Shown: piece after piece, positions 56,917-64,000 of the stretch | Numbering within the stretch: the stretch's first letter is position 1 | Layout: every line of letters begins with the position of its first letter | Source of the DNA: Neoconidiobolus thromboides FSU 785 | Taxonomy: Eukaryota; Entomophthoromycota; Entomophthoromycetes; Entomophthorales; Neoconidiobolaceae | Assembly (NCBI GenBank): GCA_025603075.1 | Contig: MU626375.1 | Span: forward strand, 1 to 64,000 | Length of the DNA stretch: 64,000 nucleotides | Reading direction: 5' to 3' | Translations under genes and position numbers: made by a program | The notes under the pieces: model-generated | What the model was told of the DNA's origin: nothing | The model's input: the letters and a program-made list of their open reading frames with translations, nothing else | Databases searched by the model: none

Positions 56917-58782
56917 TTATGGTTTTATTGATTTTATGTTATTACTCAAAGACTCAGTTATAAGTTCAATTAATTTTAAATTTAACCCACATACCTTTAA
57001 AGCAAAAGGTAATGTCAATGAGGATTCTAATAGTCCCTTTCCTTTTTTAATGTATTTTAAAATTTCATCATTATTTCTTCCATATCGTATTATAAAAACC
57101 AAACATGTTGAAATAAGAGGATAATCAAGAGTAAGAGTATATTTGTGATAACTTACAGCAGCACTATCAATTACTAAATAGCACTGTTTGAGCGTATCTT
57201 TAATACGATTTAATATACTTATATTAATATTCTTATCAAGCTTATGTTCTTTATATTCATACGCTTTCTTTTCTTCAGAAACATCAAAATTAACAAAACT
57301 AATATAAAAGTTAATATGATGAAAAAAATAAACTATACAATTTTGATAATCCTCGATCGTTAATTTTAAATCATAGCTATTGATAAAAGGTAAAAATTCA
57401 GTCATAACAGTAATGTATTCTTCTTTAACTGCGAATGTTTTAAACGTAAGTCTTGATAGAAAGCTATTTAATTTCATCTGATCATCACTTCCTTTTATCT
57501 TTTTCTCTTTGATTAGTCGTAAATCAAAATATAGCGTACTTGTTATATAATAAAATTCTTGAAGCTTTAAAAAACAGTATCTTTGGATATGTTTATCTTC
57601 TTTGTTGAAATCAATATTAGAGAGAGAAAGTTTACTTCTAAAATGCCTATTTAATTTCTTTAATCCCAATGGAAATACAGGCTCAGCAATATATGATCCA
57701 AAACTTAATAAGATTCCATTGTAAAAAGAATTTAATACGCAGTAAGTATAAGTTCGTTCAATGTTGGCCACTTTAGATAACTTCTTTGGTGGTTGACTCA
57801 ATCCTATTATAAATGACATTCTATAGGAATGAAACAAAAGGTAATCTCTAATACCACCAATCCATGAAAAACATGGAATTCCAATTATTAGTATAAGTAT
57901 TATTTGTATATTTTCTAAACTGGGCTTAATTCTAGGGACATTTGAAACAAAATGATAAAGCTTTCCCTCAAAATAACTAATTAGTTTTTTTACGATTTCC
58001 GTTTGCTTCATATAAAAGAGACCACCTGTAAATATTGCCGATTTTAAATTAAAAGAACGTGAAGTAAAATCAAACCTTGTTTCATCAAACAAAGGAATTG
58101 TTTTATTAATTGACGTAAAATAATTGGTTACTGCTTGCTTTAAAATTGGTCTAATATTAAAGGTGTTTTCATTTGGTACTTCTGGTACAAATATTAGCCT
58201 CTTAGGTTTGGATGCCAACAAACCTAACTTATCCGTTAGTATAATAAAAAGATTTAAGCCTTTACTAGGAAAATATGGCGACGGATTTTGAATAAAATTT
58301 AACAAATTTTCTAATAATGATTTCCTCTTAAATTTACTAAATATACCAATAATATTATATGAGAAATCATAATCCTTTGGTAACTTTAGTAATTGATGTT
58401 TAGTTTCTTTTGACAATTTTAATAACTGGTTTTCATTTTTATCTTTTAATTTAACTGCCTGAGTTTTGTTTTCTTCTGGTTGAAACATTTTAGGAGCAAT
58501 TACAGCCTCTTTTTTTGAAGTGAAGCTAACATTGACAACCTTAAATCTAAATTTATCTTTTCCAAAGGCTCTGTAATTACGTCTAATTCCCAAGTGCCCA
58601 GCTCCATACTCGGTGTCTTCGCTTTTATTATATATGACTTCTCTATTTAAGGTACATTCTATCTTTCTTTTTATACAATTTAAGCATTTAGGTAATACTC
58701 TATCACATTTAAGGTGCTTTTTAACACATGAATCACATCTATGTCCTCTTCTACTAAGCTTTAAACTATTTCTCTGCTCCAT
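56917..58782 (-). CDS. Zn2Cys6 transcription regulator, paralogue 5
   Basis: 621 residues, the longest family member, from the ATG at 58782. Cys 16, 19, 26, 33, 36 and 43 form the zinc cluster. An extra Lys-rich stretch at about 60-140 (KLKDKNENQLLKLSKETKH) accounts for the added length and contains a doubled QLLKL unit. The remainder runs parallel to paralogue 4: QNPSPYFPSKGLNLF, PLFDETRFDFTSRSF, GGLFYMKQTEIV, SYIAEPVFPLG, YCFLKLQEFYYITSTL, and YHKYTLTLDYPLISTCLVF. The pseudogene at 21270 is also closest to this pair. It is flanked by MITE-like copies W (3' side) and X (239 bp upstream), both in the same orientation. A TTTTTCAG just before the ATG might be a 5' UTR acceptor. Confidence 0.88.
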   Translation of the reverse strand: MEQRNSLKLSRRGHRCDSCVKKHLKCDRVLPKCLNCIKRKIECTLNREVIYNKSEDTEYGAGHLGIRRNYRAFGKDKFRFKVVNVSFTSKKEAVIAPKMFQPEENKTQAVKLKDKNENQLLKLSKETKHQLLKLPKDYDFSYNIIGIFSKFKRKSLLENLLNFIQNPSPYFPSKGLNLFIILTDKLGLLASKPKRLIFVPEVPNENTFNIRPILKQAVTNYFTSINKTIPLFDETRFDFTSRSFNLKSAIFTGGLFYMKQTEIVKKLISYFEGKLYHFVSNVPRIKPSLENIQIILILIIGIPCFSWIGGIRDYLLFHSYRMSFIIGLSQPPKKLSKVANIERTYTYCVLNSFYNGILLSFGSYIAEPVFPLGLKKLNRHFRSKLSLSNIDFNKEDKHIQRYCFLKLQEFYYITSTLYFDLRLIKEKKIKGSDDQMKLNSFLSRLTFKTFAVKEEYITVMTEFLPFINSYDLKLTIEDYQNCIVYFFHHINFYISFVNFDVSEEKKAYEYKEHKLDKNINISILNRIKDTLKQCYLVIDSAAVSYHKYTLTLDYPLISTCLVFIIRYGRNNDEILKYIKKGKGLLESSLTLPFALKVCGLNLKLIELITESLSNNIKSIKP

Positions 58783-59021
58783 AGACTGAAAAATATATAA
58801 ATCATTATGTAATAAGTTGTTTAAACAATTTTAGCAAATACCCAATTAAAAAGTTAATCTTTACTTAAAGTATAAATTCAAATTATTCACTAATTTTGTT
58901 AAAGGCTAGCAAATTAAATAGAGTAATTTCCCAAAATTATGTCATACTTTATGCAAAATTATACTTTAACTAGCATTAAACTAATTTTTTATTCTATATT
59001 TGTTAAAAAGCCCCATTAAAA

Positions 59022-59124
59022 TATGGGAGTGTTTTTTTTAACTTCATTATTTTTTCCATTTTTGAACGCTATTTAGCGGAAAAATTGTTAGTAAAATTCT
59101 TAAACACAAAAATACATCCACATA
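59022..59124 (-). mobile_element. MITE-like element, copy X
   Basis: TATGGGAGTGTTTTTTTTAA to ACATCCACATA; interior GAACGCTATTTAGCGGAAAA. It lies 239 bp upstream of the Zn2Cys6 gene at 56917-58782. Confidence 0.9.
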
Positions 59125-59585
59125 TCTTATTTTCAACTCTTATCTACAAGAGTACCATGATTTTAGAAGTATATTATAAACATTATAAATACCTTTCATT
59201 ATATCAGTAATTGGATAAAATCTAAAATATAATACGAATGTGTTAAAATTTAAAAACTATCGTAAGTTATAGTTCAATAAAATTAATATCATTACATTAT
59301 ATGATTTAATGAAGTAATTCAGTTTTTATTGTTTTTAATATTTATAGCTAAAATCATAATTCTTAATATTTAATGAAATGTACAAGTTTTTTTAATAGCA
59401 AAAACTAACATATTGGGACCATTGTTATGGTATTTCATTAAGCTTGTGCTTTTAACAATTATACCTTTTATACTAAATAAGATATCACATTTATATAAGA
59501 AGCTTAATCTAATAGAATGTATGTATTTAAAATTAAAATAAAAAATAGCACAATTATTACTAATTTGCACTTTATTTATTAGCTA
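59125..59585. other. AT-rich intergenic DNA
   Basis: 3' flank of the F-box gene; a 66-codon leftward frame (59370-59570) is not supported as a gene. Confidence 0.4.
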
Positions 59586-60926
59586 TCAAATTAACTGCAA
59601 ATTAATATCCGGGAATTCAACTTTAAAAAATTTAATATCAATTGGGTACCTTAGACCATTAGCTATTTGAAAAGTAATTGGGTTATTATAGTAGTAATAG
59701 TAACCTATAGTTGAAAAATAACGAAGATATCCTTTTCTAAATAAGACATATTCTATATTAGGAAATAAATACAGAATGTAAAATAAATTTTGAAGTGAAA
59801 GTTCATATTTTATAAAGCTTAATTTTTTAATTGATTTACACTGAATTAATTTCTTTTGGTTTTTTAAACAAAAATAGTCGGGATTCTCTAATACATCATC
59901 ATCACTATTCCAATCAAACTGACATAATTTAAAGGAGTCCTTTTCAAGGTAGTTCGAATTATATAATTTTATGCTCTGGACGTTATTTGGTTCGGAAAGT
60001 CCATGGACTATTTCTTCGAATAACTCACTTTTGTTAATACTAATTTCATTTAAATTGAGCATTTTGTCTAAACTATTGAGATTTAAAAATAATTTTTGAA
60101 TAAATCCCATAAATCTAATTTTAACATTCCTACTATCTTTAAATACTAACTCATCATATTTAAAATTTTGTAACTTTATAATTAACTTATGAAGCTGCGT
60201 TAAATCTCCAAAATAGTCTAAGTTGTAATTATCATCCATCTTCCCTTTGATTTTAAGTTCCTTAAGCTTAATAAAGTTGTTAGCTTTATTGTAGATACGT
60301 GGTATCTTCATATTATATGATGTGAGATGTAATGTGGTTAAATTTTTGAATTGTTTCAACGCTTCAATCCCATTTAAATCTAAGAACATTATGGATTTAA
60401 TCTTTAATACCTTCAACCCGGTTTTATTTAAGTACTCTAGGACATCACTTAGTGTCAGCGCCTTACTTATTAATTTAAGTTCACTTAATTGATGTAAACA
60501 GCTCTTAAACAAGTCAAAATAAATTCGAAAGTCCTCATAATTAACATCAACTGATAACTTTTTCAAACTCAAAAATTCATTATGTATTAGATGACCATTC
60601 TTAGATAGCTTAAACTTGGAATTAAGGCTAAAATGCAAACATTTAATATATTGACATGAATTTAATGATTCAAATTGGCTGACACTGGACACTGATAACT
60701 TCTTCATTTCATTCGGATTCTCTTTTATGAAGTTATGCTGTATTCTTTTATTAGCTTCTTTAAATTTTTGGTACTCTGAGTAAGTTAAATTGATAAATAT
60801 TTGATTTCTAATTATTTGTTGGAACCTTTTACTAATTGATTGTAGCTTAAACAATTCTATAATATCAATATACTCAAATACTCCTTTCAGTATAGCCCCA
60901 GGTAATAAATTTAGTTCGATATACAT
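59586..60926 (-). CDS. F-box protein with LRR-like repeats
   Basis: 446 residues. The N-terminus has an F-box-like segment at about 5-45 (LLPGAILKGVFEYIDIIELFKLQSISKRF), which would bind Skp1 in an SCF ubiquitin ligase. From about 90 to 400 leucine-spaced stretches repeat (LKKLSVDVNYEDF, LKVLKIKSIMFLDL, FKNLTTLHLTSYNM, IKLKELKIKGKM), as in irregular leucine-rich repeats used for substrate choice. No zinc or catalytic motif. The first Leu-Pro of the F-box is present, although it is diverged from the textbook form. No partner or substrate can be named. Confidence 0.7.
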   Translation of the reverse strand: MYIELNLLPGAILKGVFEYIDIIELFKLQSISKRFQQIIRNQIFINLTYSEYQKFKEANKRIQHNFIKENPNEMKKLSVSSVSQFESLNSCQYIKCLHFSLNSKFKLSKNGHLIHNEFLSLKKLSVDVNYEDFRIYFDLFKSCLHQLSELKLISKALTLSDVLEYLNKTGLKVLKIKSIMFLDLNGIEALKQFKNLTTLHLTSYNMKIPRIYNKANNFIKLKELKIKGKMDDNYNLDYFGDLTQLHKLIIKLQNFKYDELVFKDSRNVKIRFMGFIQKLFLNLNSLDKMLNLNEISINKSELFEEIVHGLSEPNNVQSIKLYNSNYLEKDSFKLCQFDWNSDDDVLENPDYFCLKNQKKLIQCKSIKKLSFIKYELSLQNLFYILYLFPNIEYVLFRKGYLRYFSTIGYYYYYNNPITFQIANGLRYPIDIKFFKVEFPDINLQLI

Positions 60927-61537
60927 AGTTCAAAAGGGGTTTGAAAGGAACGTTTTTGCTGTATTTATAAGCTCTTTATTCATATACTTGTTAAAATTAT
61001 GTTTGATTGGGTAATAATCACGCTAGCAGTAATTTTGTAAGATTTGTATTTTTACTATTCAAATAGTATCAAGGATACCAATATAAACATCCTTTGGTAG
61101 TTTAAATAAATCACTCTTTTTTCTTTTTATGTGATTATCTTAATTGTTTAAATCTTTCTTTTGAGCAAAACAAATGTACTATATGGGTGACAGTTTTTGT
61201 TTTTTTTATAAAGCACATGTTTAAAGCTACGCTTTTAACTTAGTAAAAAGGTGCTTGCTTCTTTTTCATTATAATTTGATTTTTTTCCAAATATGTTCTT
61301 CAAAAACATGATTGGTTAGTTTAAAATTTATAAAGATAATATTACAGCTTCAATCATACAATAATTTTATAAATATTAATCAAAATATTAAAGCTTTATT
61401 GTAGCTAAAAGCTACATATCTCCATATCCTTTGTGCTTCTTACTGTTGTTTTGGATTAAAAGGGTAAAGTTAGCAAGTACACGGCTATGTGTCTCAGAAG
61501 TTTATGGCAAGCTTCATAGATGGCTAGAAAATTACTA
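60927..61537. other. Intergenic DNA upstream of the F-box gene
   Basis: Should contain the F-box gene promoter; a T-rich run lies near 61195-61210. No gene seen. Confidence 0.4.
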
Positions 61538-61641
61538 TATGGGGATGTATTTTTGTGTTTAAGAATTTTATTAATAATTTTTCCGCTTAAATAGCGCTTA
61601 AAAATGGAAAAAATAATGAAGTCAAAAAAAACACTCCCATA
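61538..61641 (+). mobile_element. MITE-like element, copy Y
   Basis: Close to consensus: TATGGGGATGTATTTTTGTG to CACTCCCATA, interior TTTCCGCTTAAATAGCGCTT. A good representative of the family. Confidence 0.95.
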
Positions 61642-61966
61642 TTGATTTTATAGACTATATTTTTAGTAGTTTACAAGTTCCATAAAAATTCTGAATTTTG
61701 TAAAATTTAAAATAGATGTTCTTCTTTTTGTATAATTTGCCAAAGCTAAAAATGGCTATTAACTTTAGAAAAATATTCTTATCAAACGTTATTCGTAAAC
61801 TAAGTAACAGTGTGAAGCACTAATTCCCTTAACATTTTAATATATACTACAACTATTATCAAAAGTTATAAATTTAATAGAAAAAAATGAATAATAACAT
61901 AACTTAAAGAATTAGGCAAACAACAATTTTAGTTCTCATTCATTCTAAAAATAAATAATGGACTTT
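61642..61966. other. AT-rich intergenic DNA
   Basis: Nothing supported. Confidence 0.4.
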
Positions 61967-62698
61967 TCATGATAAATCCTCTATAAGTAACTCTAACTCG
62001 CTATCAAAATGTGCCAAATAATCATCATAATAGATTAAAAAATGATTCTTAATATCATTCAACTGCTGCTTTTGACCCGCATATGTTGTAAGCCAATACC
62101 TTGTGCTAAATTGAATAAATAAAGTTTTAAAATTTACACTCAAGCGCAAAATTTTCATAAAATAAAATTACCTTTTTTCGATATAGCCAACTCGAATCAT
62201 ATTAGAATATTCTTCAGCTGAGGAAGGTAAAGAGCCTGGGTAATCCAAAATCTTAGCAAGTATATTTTCTTGAATTGTTTCTGTTTTATTTTCTTCAAAA
62301 TATTCTTTAACTAAGTGATATAACTCATGTCTTGTGTTTACAATTAAATAGCATCCTGATAAATTGATTTCCACGGATTTTATGTTATCTTTTATTTTTA
62401 TTATCTTTACATTAGAATCATCACCTATTTCTTCTAACCAGCTAAGGCATACATCTTTAATATAACTGTTTAAAATATCCAACTCCTTCGGTAAATGCTC
62501 AATTAAAACACAACATTTTGATCCTAGTAATAAAAACCCTAACTCACCGTATAAGTGTAACTCAGAGATATCGACACGGTTGTTATCAGTTAAAAGGCGG
62601 TTTTGGTTACTTTTCAAATTTTGAAACCATTTCTTCTCTAGCGCCTTATAAAAGTTATACATTTTAAATATATGTTTGTTGTTAGTAATTTTACTCAT
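61967..62698 (-). CDS. Unknown cytosolic protein, two exons
   Basis: Exon 1 62698-62172, exon 2 62105-61967. The 66-bp intron has a GTAATT donor and a CAATTTAG acceptor; the joined frame gives 221 residues. It has no signal peptide or membrane span. Two hydrophobic beta-like stretches (GELGFLLLGSKCCVLIEHL at about 51-69 and VEINLSGCYLIVN near 110) and a conserved-looking PGSLPSSAEEYSNMIRVGYIE lead to SxRYWLTTYAG across the splice. The layout faintly recalls small UPF families of eukaryotes, but I do not recognise it. It is divergent from DPH3 with 312 bp between the start codons. Confidence 0.7.
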
Positions 62699-63010
62699 TT
62701 TATATTCTATAATTCTATTAAACCAGATTATCTTATAACAAGGTCTCTAGGATTCTTATTTTAATGTTTTGCTTTTTATTGAGTAATGATTATTCATTCA
62801 TATTAAGCCAATAAGATCAATTCAAAATACTATGCAAAAAAAATCCCTGGATAACTAAACCCAGGCATAACTCTGGTGTACCAATTAAATTCAACCTGTA
62901 TTGCATTGCTTAACATAATTGATTAGCCTCAAGTTACCAAGCCAAAGTAACCACTATAAACAATAATTATAAAAGCAAAACAATTTGCTTAATAATTTAT
63001 AGTACAAAAG
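62699..63010. promoter_or_regulatory. Divergent promoter region for DPH3 and the unknown gene
   Basis: 312 bp between divergent start codons. It contains an imperfect inverted CCCTGG/CCCAGG pair near 62850. Both promoters must lie here. Confidence 0.5.
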
Positions 63011-63359
63011 ATGAGTTCCTTTTATGATGAAGTAGAAATCGAAGATATGGACTTTGATGAGGAGTCAAATATTTATCACTACCCTTGCCCATGCGGTGAT
63101 AGATTCGAAATTTCATTGGTAGTTATATTCATTTGTAAGATTAGCATAACTGACTTTTTTTTAGGAAGAATTAAGGGACGGTGAAGACGTTGGTAGATGT
63201 CCATCTTGTTCTTTAATTATAAGAGTTATCTTTGACCCAGTAAGTTGTTTTTATATATCAAGAATGTCACTAATATCATTTAAGGACGAATTTATGGATA
63301 ATAATGAAGAAGATAAAGAAAATTTAGCTGTATCTTTAGACACTCCTATCCAAGTTTAA
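63011..63359 (+). CDS. DPH3: Diphthamide biosynthesis protein 3 (CSL zinc finger)
   Basis: Three exons, 63011-63118, 63165-63239 and 63285-63359, with two 45-46 bp introns; frame kept, 85 residues, usual for the family. Motifs: [31 protein letters not shown], where the CPCG pair gives the first two zinc/iron Cys, and [19 protein letters not shown], with the CPSC pair. Dph3 donates electrons to the Dph1-Dph2 radical enzyme in the first step of diphthamide formation on elongation factor 2. It also works with the Kti proteins in wobble-uridine modification through Elongator. It is cytosolic. All four Cys are present. Confidence 0.97.
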
Positions 63360-63551
63360 AAATATATTTAAAGTAAGAAATGAAAGCAAATTAAGCTTAT
63401 ATTTTCTTATTACATTGTTGATGGCTTTATTAAATAGAATTGCTTTATTCTCCTAATATTTTTAAATAAATAGAGTAAATTTAAATTTATGGCGATATAT
63501 TTAATTAAATAGCAGACTTTATTTTAAAAAGCAGTATTATGTAAATATCGT

Positions 63552-64000
63552 TTACTTCGCAGCTGGTGGGTGAGTAGGTTGATTTGAGTCAACATTAGTA
63601 TTATCTGCATTTAGTAACCAGGATAACTGTAAGTTTAAGTAAGAGCGAAAGCTAGTCCATAAGAAATATGGAATAAAATACAATAAAGCAGTTGTATCAA
63701 TAGTACCGAAAAAAAACAAAGCAATCAGGTTAGCTATCCAAAGCCCAGCCATGCTGATCAACGGGATAGGAGAAGCATTTGCCCCAATATATGTCAAAGA
63801 CCAAATCGAATCCAACAATAGTTGAATGTTGAATAAATAACCTAATAGCTCATAGAAGTAACTATCTTTGTCATAATTCATCTTTACTATATAGTATGCG
63901 TAACCATACAGCGAACTGCTTATTATTGAAAGCAAAGTAAAATACCTCTCATTCAAGTGCCTTTTAGGGTTTCTTAATCGCTTGTACCAACTTTTACTGC
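63552..64000 (-). CDS. TspO/MBR family protein (5' end beyond right edge)
   Basis: The frame ending at 63552 is open to the window edge, so at least 149 codons are present and the N-terminus is missing. Four hydrophobic spans are visible. Landmarks of the family: WYKRLRNPKRH at the visible start, LYGYAYYIV, QLLLDSIWSLTYIGAN, and the sterol-motif region YFLWTSFRSYLNLQLSWLL. TspO proteins are five-span membrane proteins of mitochondria or secretory membranes that bind porphyrins and sterols. The C-terminus is a short polar tail (NTNVDSNQPTHPPAAK). It converges with DPH3, 192 bp between stops. Confidence 0.85.
   Translation of the reverse strand, partial: SKSWYKRLRNPKRHLNERYFTLLSIISSSLYGYAYYIVKMNYDKDSYFYELLGYLFNIQLLLDSIWSLTYIGANASPIPLISMAGLWIANLIALFFFGTIDTTALLYFIPYFLWTSFRSYLNLQLSWLLNADNTNVDSNQPTHPPAAK

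Noticed and set aside
862-61641. CRISPR-type array
   Set aside because: Repeats are about 105 bp, dispersed over kilobases in both orientations, without regular spacers.
1-64000. Mitochondrial or bacterial origin of the AT-rich sequence
   Set aside because: Spliceosomal introns, a nuclear-type tRNA with A and B boxes, POL3 and Zn2Cys6 genes show nuclear fungal DNA.

Overview
The window is nuclear DNA of a very AT-rich fungus (about three quarters A+T by eye). The fungal assignment rests on a family of Zn2Cys6 binuclear-cluster regulators, a Dal5-type MFS permease, a CTL/Pns1 protein, DPH3, DNA polymerase delta and TRM44. Several genes carry short spliceosomal introns (46-93 bp, GTAAGT-like donors, TTTAG/ATAG acceptors). 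POL3 has seven and TRM44 ten, which argues against an intron-poor budding yeast. An early-diverging fungus is my best guess, but the order cannot be fixed from the sequence alone.

Layout. 0-5 kb: partial gene for a secreted Cys-rich protein, gene-poor DNA, a truncated Zn2Cys6 gene and a tRNA-Asn. 5-15 kb: CTL transporter, two tandem Zn2Cys6 regulators and an MFS permease. 15-30 kb: an accessory, decayed region with a secreted-protein relic, a membrane-protein pseudogene next to its intact paralogue, a Zn2Cys6 pseudogene, a two-exon unknown gene, many short transposon-like repeats and a probable solo LTR. 30.8-38.3 kb: a compact housekeeping island (POL3, TRM44, a DNAJC30-like J-protein, a small secreted Cys-rich protein) with no copy of the short repeat. 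38.3-48 kb: sparse, with a GH25 lysozyme pseudogene and one 600-residue unknown gene. 48-64 kb: three more Zn2Cys6 regulators, a PXYLP1-like histidine phosphatase, an F-box protein, an unknown two-exon gene, DPH3 and the C-terminal part of a TspO/MBR protein at the right edge.

The most striking structure is a family of about 105-bp MITE-like elements: 25 copies recognised here, ends TA-TGGGGATG / CATCCCCA-TA, no transposase in the window. Six of the seven Zn2Cys6 loci have a copy 80-240 bp upstream of the start codon, and five of those six lie in the same orientation relative to the gene. No other gene in the window has a copy that close upstream. The Zn2Cys6 paralogues, their decayed relatives and the repeat may therefore have spread together, or the repeat may serve as a shared promoter module. 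This is inference from position; the positions themselves are read directly.

Exon boundaries for POL3, TRM44, DPH3, the phosphatase and three unknown genes were worked out by hand from frame continuity and splice signals. They give complete open frames of 1057, 441, 85, 657, 284, 600 and 221 residues.
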